DNA of 36,574 nucleotides, taken from positions 1 through 36,574 of IMG/VR virus record IMGVR_UViG_3300034018_002633, one strand, 5' to 3'. Both the position numbers and the translations under genes were made by a program. Below the pieces are notes generated by a model that was given only the letters and a program-made list of their open reading frames with translations, searched no databases and was not told where the DNA came from. The stretch is from a virus. Positions 22,241 through 30,655 of this stretch are shown in pieces (positions within the stretch are counted from its first letter, which is position 1; each line of letters opens with the position of its first letter).

Positions 22241-23145
22241 AAACACATGTAGTTGTAACGGGAGCCTATGGGTTCATAGGTTCCCATTTTGTGAATAAAA
22301 TTAAAGAGTTACATCCTGAATGGGAAATAACGATAATAGATAAATTAACATACGCCGCAAATCGTGATAACATTAAGTGTGATGTTAATTTTATCCATGA
22401 GGACATTTGGAATATGGAATATCTACCCGACTGTGAATATATCGTTCACTTTGCGGCAGAAACTCACGTAGATAATTCCATTAAAGATGGTAGACCTTTC
22501 ATGAGAACAAATGTTGAAGGGACATTCAACTTGGTTGAGTTGGCTAAGAACCTGAAGAAACTTAAAAAGTTCGTTCATGTTTCTACCGATGAGGTTTACG
22601 GTGACCGTTTCATCAAAGGGAAATTGGTTTTGGCTACAGAGGACTCCAACCTACATGGAAGTTCTTATTATTCATCATCAAAGATTGGTTCAGATATGAT
22701 TGTTGAAGCGGCAGGAAGAACATTTGGATTACCATACCTCATTACCAGGACTTGTAATAACTTCGGTGAGAACCAACACCACGAGAAGATGTTACCAAAG
22801 ATTATCCAATGTGTTAAGAACGGAGAGACAATCCCTGTTTATGGTGATGGAGAACAAGTGAGAGAATGGATTCATGCCGATGATAATTCACAAGCAATTT
22901 ACAATTTGTTAATATCGGATATCAAAAATGAAGTATTTAATATAGGGAGTGGTTATAGAATTACAAACAACCAACTTATCGCGAAGGTTGGTGAAGTAAT
23001 TGGAAACACACCCAAATACGAATATGTGAAGGATAGATTGGGGCACGACAGGATGTACGGATTACATTGTGAGAAGTACATTGAAAAATTCGGACCAATT
23101 TCAACCATCACATTAGACGCCTGGTTAAAAAAAATGTTGTCATAA
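22237..23145 (+). CDS. dTDP-glucose 4,6-dehydratase-like SDR (RmlB family)
   Basis: 302 residues from a TTG start overlapping the previous stop; no later start is possible without losing the NAD-binding motif GAYGFIGSH at 9-17. HFAAETHVDNS (71-81) and STDEVYG (116-122, with the catalytic Asp118-Glu119 of dehydratases) are present. The catalytic Tyr145 and Lys149 lie in YSSSK, and TRTCNNFGENQHHEK is the substrate loop. It would oxidise and dehydrate a nucleotide hexose to the 4-keto-6-deoxy sugar, feeding deoxysugar glycosylation. It is slightly shorter than bacterial RmlB (about 340-360). The first sugar gene of the cluster, although a zinc-finger gene and small genes separate it from the glycosyltransferases. 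Confidence 0.88.
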   Translation: MKTHVVVTGAYGFIGSHFVNKIKELHPEWEITIIDKLTYAANRDNIKCDVNFIHEDIWNMEYLPDCEYIVHFAAETHVDNSIKDGRPFMRTNVEGTFNLVELAKNLKKLKKFVHVSTDEVYGDRFIKGKLVLATEDSNLHGSSYYSSSKIGSDMIVEAAGRTFGLPYLITRTCNNFGENQHHEKMLPKIIQCVKNGETIPVYGDGEQVREWIHADDNSQAIYNLLISDIKNEVFNIGSGYRITNNQLIAKVGEVIGNTPKYEYVKDRLGHDRMYGLHCEKYIEKFGPISTITLDAWLKKMLS

Positions 23146-23157
23146 CCGAAAAAATGT

Positions 23158-23188
23158 TTTGGCGGTTCCAATAATTGTCTTATCTTTG
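23158..23188 (+). promoter_or_regulatory. Host-type promoter before the 244-aa gene
   Basis: TTTG (23158-23161), 19 bases, TATCTTTG (23181-23188), 23 bases before the ATG. Only a weak 5-bp inverted repeat (TGTTG 23135 / CAACA 23192) surrounds it. Confidence 0.72.
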
Positions 23189-23211
23189 TATCAACAAAAA
23201 CACTAAGACAT

Positions 23212-23946
23212 ATGACAACTACCACCACTCAAAAAGTTAAAAATTACAAAGGTCAAAACTCTTTCATCCTTAAGATGAAGGATACAGTATCTAAATACGG
23301 TTCATTAACTATGGCACAATCAAACGCAGTAGAGAAAATCCTCAACGCTCCTGTTGAAGCAAAACAGGTTGAGTTGACTGAAGACATGAAGAAAATTCAA
23401 GCCTACACAGGTGAGAACAACTTCGTAAAAGAAATCCAATCCAAACTTGAGAAGTACGGTAAGTTGACTGACAAACAAGTGTCAGCAGCAGTTGCTCAAA
23501 TCGTAAAAGAAGAGAACAAAAACAAGACCGTAAAGATGAATTGGCCAACTGAGGGTGAGTCTATCATCTTGGCTCGTAAAATCGGTCAACAGTTGAAAGA
23601 GACTTACGGTTTGGAATTCAACCCTGTATTGATTGACATCACTCGTTTGTTGGGTGTTAGTCCAAAGGCAGTTAAGTTTGCAGGTAAGATGACCATAAAA
23701 CGTGGTAACATCTGTATGTGTTGCGGACGTGAGTTGAGTGACGAGTTCTCAATGTTGACTAAGATGGGTAAGACATGTTCTAAACACATGAAGGTGGAAT
23801 ACATCAAGGACAAGTCTGAGGTTGAACGTTTCCGTAACGATTACTTAAAACGAGTTGAGGAAATCGGTGAGATGGAGTTTTGGGTTCCAAAATCACAAAT
23901 CAAAAAATGGAACGGAATGACAGAAAGTATTGTCAAATCCTTCTAA
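23212..23946 (+). CDS. Zinc-finger protein with two N-terminal repeats, 244 aa
   Basis: Residues 12-44 and 65-97 are a degenerate repeat of about 33 residues, each of the form Y-x-G-x-N-x-F-x(7)-K-Y-G-x-L-T-x-x-Q-x-x-A-V. After a linker comes a helical region and a zinc site built from Cys168, Cys171, Cys189 and probably His192 (CMCCGRELSDEFSMLTKMGKTCSKHM), resembling the CxxCGRxL zinc modules of phage proteins such as DUF6011. No catalytic residues are evident. The architecture suggests nucleic-acid or protein binding. Single gene with strong promoter and terminator; C-rich codon use like 20817. Function unknown. Confidence 0.78.
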   Translation: MTTTTTQKVKNYKGQNSFILKMKDTVSKYGSLTMAQSNAVEKILNAPVEAKQVELTEDMKKIQAYTGENNFVKEIQSKLEKYGKLTDKQVSAAVAQIVKEENKNKTVKMNWPTEGESIILARKIGQQLKETYGLEFNPVLIDITRLLGVSPKAVKFAGKMTIKRGNICMCCGRELSDEFSMLTKMGKTCSKHMKVEYIKDKSEVERFRNDYLKRVEEIGEMEFWVPKSQIKKWNGMTESIVKSF

Positions 23947-23956
23947 AAAAAAAGAA

Positions 23957-23988
23957 ATCCCCAGCCTTGAAAGTTGGGGTTTTTTTCT
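23957..23988 (+). terminator. Rho-independent terminator
   Basis: CCCCAGC / GTTGGGG, a 7-bp hairpin followed by seven T residues. Confidence 0.85.
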
Positions 23989-24000
23989 TATCATTGGTGT

Positions 24001-24204
24001 ATGAGTTACATTATTATTAAAATGGTAAAAGACGCCAGTCGAGAAAAAGAATTACCTGTCATCATTTTGGACAGTGCTGATGATGTATTAGAATTTGAAA
24101 CAAAAGAAGAAGCAGAGGAGATGAGACTTAGATTTGAAATCAACTCTGACTCAGGACACAAGTATAGAGTTAAAAAAATAGGTGACCCACATGATAACCA
24201 TTAA
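24001..24204 (+). CDS. Hypothetical protein, 67 aa
   Basis: A small alpha/beta protein: MSYIIIKMVKDAS, VIILDSADDVLEFETKEEAEEMRLRFEINS, then YRVKKI. The pattern strand-helix-strand with E-T-K-E-E-A-E-E is that of small phage proteins adapting a beta-alpha-beta sheet. The frame ends with an overlap of 14 bases into the next gene. I prefer ATG 24001 to an upstream TTG/ATG inside the terminator region. Function unknown. Confidence 0.65.
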   Translation: MSYIIIKMVKDASREKELPVIILDSADDVLEFETKEEAEEMRLRFEINSDSGHKYRVKKIGDPHDNH

Positions 24205-24529
24205 CAAAAAAGAACAAGAATTAATTGATGAAGTGATTAACAACTTCGACTTCTATAAATGCCAAATAATGATGGAATTTATGGGTTGGAGATGGTTGAC
24301 GTATGACGGGTATAGAATCCCAACAAAGTACGATTTAATCAAGTCGGCTAAAGATAGAATCCAATCTGCTATTGAAGGGATTAAAGAAGCGGGTAAAATG
24401 GGTTTAAACGAGTCTTACGGGTCATCAAGTGGTGGTTTGAAGGCGACAGTATACAAGAACCGTTACAATCAAATAACTTTCATTAAATTGGAATTTATAT
24501 TAACTGAATGGGATGCAGGTGATGATTAA
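24191..24529 (+). CDS. Hypothetical protein, 112 aa
   Basis: Helical start (INKKEQELIDEVINNFDFYKCQIMMEFMGWRW) followed by P-T-K-Y-D-L-I-K-S-A-K-D-R and a GGLKATVYKNRYNQITFIKLEFILTEWD beta end. It resembles short phage proteins with an N-terminal F-x-K/C-x-x-x-M-x-x-x-x-W-x-W segment, common in tailed phages, of unknown function. ATG 24191 overlaps the previous gene; an in-frame GTG at 24182 is the alternative start. Confidence 0.7.
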   Translation: MITINKKEQELIDEVINNFDFYKCQIMMEFMGWRWLTYDGYRIPTKYDLIKSAKDRIQSAIEGIKEAGKMGLNESYGSSSGGLKATVYKNRYNQITFIKLEFILTEWDAGDD

Positions 24530-24543
24530 AACAAATAAAGAAC

Positions 24544-25254
24544 ATGATTAATTTAAGATTATCTAAACAATTGGCGACCCAATACCAATTGGCGAAACCA
24601 TTTCCGTATATTGTCATTGATGACTTTTTACCTGAAATGGTATTAAATAATGTTGTTGATGAATTCAACAATAATGATAAATGGTGGTATGACCGAGTTA
24701 AATGGACTGAAGAGTTCCAAGTTAATAAATTTTACTGGCCGCATGATATCGAAAGTGCTAAAAATATGTCTAATGATTTACCGACGATATCTAAGTTAGT
24801 TAATTATTTGAATTCTCCTGAAATGTTAAAATATTTAGAAGAGTTAACTGGTATTGATAATTTAATTAGTGATGAATCATTAATGGGTGGTGGTTTACAT
24901 AAGATAACTTCAGGAGGTAAATTGGCAATTCATAGAGATTATAACGTACATCCAATTAAAAAAATCTATCGTAGATTAAATCTTTTAATTTATCTTAATA
25001 AAAATTGGGAAAAAGAATGGGAGGGTAATCTTGAATTATGGGATAAGGACTATAATAACGTACAAGTTAGTGTAGGTCCAATATTTAATCGAGCGGTTAT
25101 TTTTACAATTAGTGATGATTCTTTACATGGACACCCAACGGCATTAAAAACTCCTGAAAATGTAAGTAGAAATTCAATTGCACTTTACTATTTTACAGAA
25201 ATAAACCCTGATGAAGGTAATGAACATTCAGTAGTTTTTTACGATGAAAAATAA
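24544..25254 (+). CDS. 2OG-Fe(II) dioxygenase (prolyl-hydroxylase-like)
   Basis: 236 residues. Opening PFPYIVIDDFLP is the usual first strand of phage 2OG-Fe(II) enzymes. The iron ligands appear as HxD in AIHRDYN (His130, Asp132) and a distal His in SLHGHPTA (His195 or His197); Arg209 in VSRNS is placed for 2-oxoglutarate binding, followed by SIALYYF. RRLNLLIYLNKNW is the typical core strand. Substrates in this group include protein prolyl and lysyl side chains and carbohydrate or nucleotide carriers. The phage has collagen-like fibres, whose Y-position Lys and Pro are the classical targets of related enzymes, but the gene sits among glycosyltransferases, so a glycan target is equally possible. 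Confidence 0.87.
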   Translation: MINLRLSKQLATQYQLAKPFPYIVIDDFLPEMVLNNVVDEFNNNDKWWYDRVKWTEEFQVNKFYWPHDIESAKNMSNDLPTISKLVNYLNSPEMLKYLEELTGIDNLISDESLMGGGLHKITSGGKLAIHRDYNVHPIKKIYRRLNLLIYLNKNWEKEWEGNLELWDKDYNNVQVSVGPIFNRAVIFTISDDSLHGHPTALKTPENVSRNSIALYYFTEINPDEGNEHSVVFYDEK

Positions 25255-25260
25255 AATATA

Positions 25261-27093
25261 ATGGCGCATAAAGCTCAAAGGGAATTCTGTGATAGTGTTA
25301 GGGTCAAGTACCCTGATATGTTTAAAAATAAAAAAGTTTTAGATGTTGGTTCATTAGATAATAATGGAAACAACCGTTTTTTATTTGAAAATTGTGAGTA
25401 CATAGGTATTGATGTAGGTGAAGGACCTAATGTTGATGTGGTCTCTTCAGGTCATGAGTACGATGCTCCTGATGAATACTTTGATGTTATTATTTGCACT
25501 GAAGTATTTGAACATGATATGCATTATCATAAAACAGTTACAAATATAATTAGGATGTTAAAAACAGGTGGGATTTTTATATTCACCTGTGCTGCACCCG
25601 ATAGACCTGAACATGGTACACGAAAAACTTCTCCATGGCATGCTAAACTATTAGAAAATGTTTCAGAGGAGTGGTCGGATTACTATAAAAACTTAACTCA
25701 CTTAGATTTTAAAGAAATTGTTAATTTTAATGAAACTTTTCCAAATGGGTATTTTGAACTTAGAACTGCAAATATTGCAGAGGCGTCCGATTTGTATTTT
25801 TATGGTATTAAAGGTGATGAAAGTAAAAAAGAAATTACAAATGATATGAAAACAAAAAAACCTAGCGCCATAGTTTATGGGCGAAACATAAACGGAGAGG
25901 AAATTTTAATTTCTGATGTTTATTTTGAGGAGGCATTATATGATGAGGTAATAGTATATTCATTACCTTATACTAATAATGTGGTAGAGGACTACTCCAA
26001 ATATAAACCTGATTTAATTATATCAATGGGTGTTGAAATTGATATCCCTCACTACCATCTCCGCAATATTCACATAGGGTATTCTGAATTATTACCTGAT
26101 AATGTATTAGCGAATGATATTGTGTGTAATACTGTTTTTAAATATTGTGCTGTAAACAGACCGAGGTTTTCAATTTTTACACCAACATATAAGACTGGAG
26201 AAAGAATAAAACGTACATACGAAAGTTTGGCCAATCAAACAATGACAAATTGGGAATGGGTGGTAGTTGATGATTCTCCTGATAACGAAACATGGAACAT
26301 ATTAAATGAAATTGCAAAAAATGATTACAGAGTTAAATTACATAGGATTTTACCTTTATCGGGTGGGAATGTCGGTTTGGCAAAACATAGAGCGGCTACC
26401 CTTGGAAGTGGTGATTGGCTTGTTGAGCTTGACCATGATGATGCTTTAACGACAGAGTGTCTTGAGATTTGTAATGACGCCATCTTAACATATCCTGACG
26501 CAGGGTTCTTATATTCTGACGTATGTGAAATGTATGATGATGGTGAAATGAAAACTTATGACCACGATTGGTCAGGTAATTGGTATGCGAGACATGACAA
26601 CTACTTTGACTTTGGATATGCTGGTCACACATGGGTTAATGTGGATGGTAAAGACATCTTGGCACATTGGTACCCTGACATCAATCCATTATCTATCCGT
26701 TTCAACATAAGTATGCCAGACCACGTTAGAATGTGGGATAGAAATTTATATCATCAGATAGGTGGACATAATAAGAACACACCGATTGCAGATGACTTGG
26801 AAATTATTATTAGGTCTTTTTTGAATACACGTATGATTCACGTAAAAAAAGTCTTATACTTCCAATACAATAATAGAAATAGTACCGTCGATAATAATGC
26901 GACAGACATAAACCGAAGAGCCAGATTGATTAGAGATTACTATGATTTGGCAATTCATAATCGTATACATGAATTAGGATTCCATGATTGGAATTGGGAT
27001 GATGAATTAGGTCACTCACAAAAACTTCAAAACAGGGTCCCAATTAGAAAGTATTACGAAGAAGAACAAGTAATGAATTACATTTATGAATAA
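25261..27093 (+). CDS. Methyltransferase - linker - family 2 glycosyltransferase fusion, 610 aa
   Basis: Three parts. Residues about 1-185: class I SAM methyltransferase (KKVLDVGS at 24-31, YIGIDVGEGP, FDVIICTEVFEH, LKTGGIFIFTC). Residues about 200-300: a compact alpha/beta domain (SAIVYGRNINGEEILISD) of unclear type. Residues about 301-560: GT-A fold glycosyltransferase (FSIFTPTYKTGERIKRTYESL, WVVVDDSPD at 333-341, SGGNVGLAKHRA, and ELDHDD, the metal-binding DxD, at 389-394). It would transfer a sugar and methylate a sugar or acceptor in one polypeptide. Codons are AT-rich. The stop overlaps the next glycosyltransferase start. Confidence 0.85.
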   Translation: MAHKAQREFCDSVRVKYPDMFKNKKVLDVGSLDNNGNNRFLFENCEYIGIDVGEGPNVDVVSSGHEYDAPDEYFDVIICTEVFEHDMHYHKTVTNIIRMLKTGGIFIFTCAAPDRPEHGTRKTSPWHAKLLENVSEEWSDYYKNLTHLDFKEIVNFNETFPNGYFELRTANIAEASDLYFYGIKGDESKKEITNDMKTKKPSAIVYGRNINGEEILISDVYFEEALYDEVIVYSLPYTNNVVEDYSKYKPDLIISMGVEIDIPHYHLRNIHIGYSELLPDNVLANDIVCNTVFKYCAVNRPRFSIFTPTYKTGERIKRTYESLANQTMTNWEWVVVDDSPDNETWNILNEIAKNDYRVKLHRILPLSGGNVGLAKHRAATLGSGDWLVELDHDDALTTECLEICNDAILTYPDAGFLYSDVCEMYDDGEMKTYDHDWSGNWYARHDNYFDFGYAGHTWVNVDGKDILAHWYPDINPLSIRFNISMPDHVRMWDRNLYHQIGGHNKNTPIADDLEIIIRSFLNTRMIHVKKVLYFQYNNRNSTVDNNATDINRRARLIRDYYDLAIHNRIHELGFHDWNWDDELGHSQKLQNRVPIRKYYEEEQVMNYIYE

Positions 27094-28243
27094 AAAAACA
27101 AAGATTGTATTGAATGCCATGGTGGGTAACGAAGCTAACACCATTACCAGAATGTTGGAATCAACCGTACCTTATATTGATTACTACGTAATCCAATGCA
27201 ACGGTAAAGAAGATAATACTCAAGAGATTATTGATAGTTTCTTTGCGGAACGTGGTGTACCAGGTTTTACTTACATTATTGATTGGGATTATCCAGGATG
27301 GAATCGAGACCATACACTTCAGACATGTTTAAAGGCTGACCATGGATGCGATTGGATTCTTCGAATGGATGCTGACGAAAGACTTCATGTTGACGAAGAT
27401 TTTGATTGGTCTGTACTTGATGACACTAGTGTTGATAGTTATAACCTTTGTGCTCAGAATGGGGACTTAAGATACTTCAGAACTTGGTTTTGGAATGCAA
27501 GAAGACCATGGTTTTTCCAACACGACAAAAGACATGAGACCATTCATTTACCTGAAGTTGGTGAAAACTTTGAAAGAAGAATGATGCCGCTTGGGTTTAG
27601 ACATTTGGTTTCTCAAGACGGTTTTACGTGGGCGGTTCCTCGTAAATTCTTACGTGATGCATTGGAATTAGAAATTGATAAAGTTGTTGGGTATAAGGTA
27701 TTAGAGGATTATTACCACCTTTGGTACATTGCTAAAAGTTATTCAGATTGTTATGGTAACTCTGATGAATTACCTTTTGGTAAGATGCATTCAGATGAAT
27801 ACGCAAGACGTTCTATTTGGTACTACGAAAGGTTCTTACACTTGACTAATGATTGGGATAACTCAAAAACTGCAAAAAGACAAGATGAGATGTGTTATTT
27901 TGCACTAATCATGATGGGACAAGCTCACAAGTTTATTGGTAATGTTGCAACTGCATTAGAACAATACGAACTAGCTGAACAATTCTCACCAATGAGAAAC
28001 GAACATTTATTACATTTGATGTTCTACTTGGATGAGTTGGGAAGACAGGAAGATGCTCTTGAAGTTGTGAATAAAATGATGCAACCTGAAAGAGTTAATC
28101 CATTCCCAAATTCATCATTCTTAATTGAAGGTAGGGCTTATTATAATACAGGAACGTTGTTGAGTGAGATGAAAGAAAAACTTACCAAGAGAATTGAGGA
28201 ACCAATCATAGACATGAATAGTATTCCATTTGATTTTAAATAA
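27086..28243 (+). CDS. Family 2-type glycosyltransferase with C-terminal TPR-like helices
   Basis: 385 residues. N-terminal GT-A domain with KIVLNAMVGNEANTITRML, DYYVIQCNGKEDNT and the metal-binding RMDADERL (DADE at 95-98). A Trp/His-rich central insert with HETIHLPE and a C-terminal helical repeat (ALEQYELAEQFSPM, HLMFYLDELGRQEDALEVV) resemble TPR-containing glycosyltransferases of the SunS/WaaE-like group and those in large phages. TPRs often hold a protein acceptor, which suits a fibre target. Overlaps the upstream fusion gene by 8 bases and the mutase by one base, so the three form one coupled unit. Confidence 0.86.
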   Translation: MNKKTKIVLNAMVGNEANTITRMLESTVPYIDYYVIQCNGKEDNTQEIIDSFFAERGVPGFTYIIDWDYPGWNRDHTLQTCLKADHGCDWILRMDADERLHVDEDFDWSVLDDTSVDSYNLCAQNGDLRYFRTWFWNARRPWFFQHDKRHETIHLPEVGENFERRMMPLGFRHLVSQDGFTWAVPRKFLRDALELEIDKVVGYKVLEDYYHLWYIAKSYSDCYGNSDELPFGKMHSDEYARRSIWYYERFLHLTNDWDNSKTAKRQDEMCYFALIMMGQAHKFIGNVATALEQYELAEQFSPMRNEHLLHLMFYLDELGRQEDALEVVNKMMQPERVNPFPNSSFLIEGRAYYNTGTLLSEMKEKLTKRIEEPIIDMNSIPFDFK

Positions 28244-29352
28244 TGTTAATGAAGACCCCTAAATATGATTATCTGATTGTCGGAGCGGGTATATACGGTT
28301 CAGTGTGTGCCAACGAATTAACCAAAAAAGGTAAGTCCTGTTTGGTTATTGACAAACGGGATGTCATTGGTGGAAATTGTTATACTGAGAATGTTAATGG
28401 TATACATGTTCACAAATATGGTGCTCACATATTCCACACAAACGATAAGAAACTTTGGGACTATGTTAATCAATTTGCCGAGTTCAAACAATACACACAT
28501 AATGTAATTGCAAACTATAAGGGGAAGATGTACACTCTTCCCTTTAATATGTGGACATTTAATCAGATGTGGGGTGTGAATAATCCTGAAGATGCTAAAG
28601 AGTTTTTAGAGTCACAAAAGTTCACAGGAAAGATTACTAACCTTGAAGAACAGGCTACGTCAATGGTTGGTAAAGACATCTATGAGAAACTAATTAAAGG
28701 TTATACTGAAAAACAATGGAACAAACCGTGTAATGAATTACCACCATCCATTATTAAAAGACTACCTGTAAGGTTTAGTTGGGATAGTAATTATTTCAAT
28801 GACAAATACGTTGGGATGCCAGTTGGAGGTTATACACAAATCTTTGAAAAAATGTTGGAAGGTTCTGACGTGGAACTTGGAGTTGATTACTTTGAAAATA
28901 AAAAGTATTATGACTCAGTTGCGAATACGGTAATTTATACGGGTCCTATAGATAAGTTTTTTAATTATCAATTTGGTGAATTGGAATATAGAAGTTTGAC
29001 ATGGATAACAGAAACCAAGAGTGAAGACAATTTCCAAGGAGTTCCTGTAATGAACTATACTGATTCCAATACCGAATATACACGAATATTGGAACACAAA
29101 TGGTTTGACCATCAAAATCAAAAAGGGACTATAATAAGTTATGAATACCCTGCGGATTACGATGGTACCAACGAACCATATTATCCTGTTAGAGATGATA
29201 GAAATACTAAAATCTACCAACAATACCATGACCTAACCAAAGGTATGGGTAAGTATATCTTTGGTGGTAGATTGGGTTCCTATGTTTATTATGATATGCA
29301 TCAGGTGATTGCACAAGCACTTTTAATGATTGGGGAACTTGACAAATCATAA
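28243..29352 (+). CDS. glf: UDP-galactopyranose mutase
   Basis: 369 residues, the normal length for Glf. FAD-binding GAGIYGS (14-20), VIDKRDVIGGNCYTE, the family-specific HKYGAHIFHTND (57-68), LPFNMWTFNQMWG, GYTEKQWNKP, YTGPIDKFF and the C-terminal FGGRLGSYVYYDMHQVI are all present. It interconverts UDP-galactopyranose and UDP-galactofuranose, so the cluster probably makes a Galf-containing glycan or decoration. The start may be ATG 28243 or 28249. One-base overlap with the preceding glycosyltransferase. Confidence 0.95.
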   Translation: MLMKTPKYDYLIVGAGIYGSVCANELTKKGKSCLVIDKRDVIGGNCYTENVNGIHVHKYGAHIFHTNDKKLWDYVNQFAEFKQYTHNVIANYKGKMYTLPFNMWTFNQMWGVNNPEDAKEFLESQKFTGKITNLEEQATSMVGKDIYEKLIKGYTEKQWNKPCNELPPSIIKRLPVRFSWDSNYFNDKYVGMPVGGYTQIFEKMLEGSDVELGVDYFENKKYYDSVANTVIYTGPIDKFFNYQFGELEYRSLTWITETKSEDNFQGVPVMNYTDSNTEYTRILEHKWFDHQNQKGTIISYEYPADYDGTNEPYYPVRDDRNTKIYQQYHDLTKGMGKYIFGGRLGSYVYYDMHQVIAQALLMIGELDKS

Positions 29353-29388
29353 TTAACAACTATACTTTACACACAATCAAAAAAAAAT

Positions 29389-29829
29389 ATGAAAGTAAAA
29401 CAAGCACTTAAGTACAAGAAGAAGTTAGCTTCAAAAATGAACCAAGAGTTCGGTAAAGTTCAAATGTATAATTCTGTTGAGGAAGGCTCAACACGAGTTT
29501 ACGATGTTAAAGAATCAATGGAGAATTGGTTGAGGATGAGTGAAGAATTGGTTGAATTAAAAACCAAGTTACACTTGGCAAATGCACCTGTATACGGTAA
29601 AATTTTCCGTATGTCTGAGTTGAAATCTCAATTGTCGAATCTAAAACAATTGGATTGTGTTGAGGGTAAATATTCTGACCGTTATGGTAGAATGAGTGGA
29701 GATACTCCAATCGTAAAAACCGCACAAATTGGTATCTTGGAAAGAGACCAAATGGTTTCAATTATTGAAGAAGAAATCGAAAGAATCCAAGAAGAATTGG
29801 ATGAGCATAACGCAACCACATCCATCTAA
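29389..29829 (+). CDS. DIP1984-like coiled-coil protein, 146 aa
   Basis: Helical throughout, with the pattern of the DIP1984/septicolysin-like family: QALKYKKKLASKMNQ, then NSVEEG, LVELKTKLHLANAPVYGKIFRMSELKSQLSNLK, and a C-terminal Glu-rich helix (IEEEIERIQEELDEHN). The family is of unknown function. The leader is A-rich without SD. A TTGAC...TATACTTTAC arrangement about 30-50 bases upstream resembles the host-type promoter but lacks the final TTTG. Assignment rests on pattern only. Confidence 0.6.
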   Translation: MKVKQALKYKKKLASKMNQEFGKVQMYNSVEEGSTRVYDVKESMENWLRMSEELVELKTKLHLANAPVYGKIFRMSELKSQLSNLKQLDCVEGKYSDRYGRMSGDTPIVKTAQIGILERDQMVSIIEEEIERIQEELDEHNATTSI

Positions 29830-30024
29830 GATATTGGGTTAAGTTGAGAGAGGGAAGGTAATACGTCACGTACAACATATCTGGAAACTTTGATACATGA
29901 ACTGATAAGTATTCAAATCTCAGTATTCAAAGCGTCAAACTTGTTAAACCCTCAAATGTTAAAATTCTTTTAGACATTTTATCTAACTTTTTTCACTTAA
30001 CCCTTTTTATTGTATTTATTATTA
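29830..30024 (+). other. Intergenic region, 195 bases
   Basis: No reading frame of note, no tRNA fold and no clear terminator. The last 25 bases become AT-rich and contain TATTTATT (30013-30020) just before the zincin gene. Confidence 0.5.
30013..30020 (+). promoter_or_regulatory. TATTTATT variant before the zincin gene
   Basis: TATTTATT is 4 bases before the ATG at 30025, the same close placement as the minus-strand TATTTATA copies. Confidence 0.4.
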
Positions 30025-30429
30025 ATGAAAGTATGTTTCAAAAATATTACTAAATACATCACTCCAAAACAAATTGAAGCGACCAAAGAGTTTGTTAAGT
30101 TATTACAGACGGAACTTCCTTTAAAAAAAGATGTGTATTTTACGTTCATGGGTGGTAGAGATGTACCTATGACAACTGGTGTTAGAATGCCAGGAAGTAA
30201 AATATTTGTGTTAGCCGAAAAAAGAATGTTAATTGATATCTTACGAACCGTTGCACATGAATGGGTTCATGAATTTCAATACCAAAAAATGGGACTTAAA
30301 GATAATGAAAAGATACAGAACATCGGTGGTCCTGAAGAAAACATGGCAAATACTTTATCAGGTATATTTGTCAAAAAATTTGACAAGATGTTTCCTGAAC
30401 ATTCAGGTTCTATTTACGAAGAAGAATAG
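30025..30429 (+). CDS. Putative zinc metallopeptidase (HExxH), cytoplasmic, 134 aa
   Basis: HEWVH at 78-82 is the HExxH zincin motif inside LRTVAHEWVHEFQYQ; GGPEENMAN (101-109) may provide the third ligand Glu, as in short minimal zincins. The N-terminal 60 residues are a helix and strands with no signal peptide. Small HExxH proteins in phages are often of unknown substrate. ATG 30025 chosen; an in-frame TTG lies 15 bases upstream. Convergent with, and overlapping by 20 bases, the minus-strand lipoprotein gene. Confidence 0.75.
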   Translation: MKVCFKNITKYITPKQIEATKEFVKLLQTELPLKKDVYFTFMGGRDVPMTTGVRMPGSKIFVLAEKRMLIDILRTVAHEWVHEFQYQKMGLKDNEKIQNIGGPEENMANTLSGIFVKKFDKMFPEHSGSIYEEE

Positions 30430-30655
30430 TAACACTATCACCAACATTTGTTGGATTTTGGGTTCTTACCCACATATCACTCTCTTTCAAATGTATTCTC
30501 CAATAAGGAGTTGTCTGTAATGAATTGTCTTGACCAATTCCATGATATTCTGCAGAATCCACAACACACTTCAATTCACTTTCTGTAAAATCATTTTTTA
30601 CATAACAAGACGTAAGTCCCACCAATACAAATAATAAATTAATACTCTTCTTCAT
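30410..30655 (-). CDS. Lipoprotein, 81 aa
   Basis: Signal peptide with lipobox LTSC (Cys17) after KKSINLLFVLVG, so it should be lipidated and placed in the inner or outer membrane. The mature part is about 64 residues and contains two further cysteine-free strands (YWRIHLKESDMWVRT, DSVTILL) resembling a small beta domain. Unknown function. It is translated from the end of a minus-strand trio (31338-30410) and overlaps the upstream gene by 17 bases. Bacteroidetes phages use such lipoproteins for superinfection exclusion or envelope modification, a possibility only. Confidence 0.72.
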   Translation of the reverse strand: MKKSINLLFVLVGLTSCYVKNDFTESELKCVVDSAEYHGIGQDNSLQTTPYWRIHLKESDMWVRTQNPTNVGDSVTILLRK

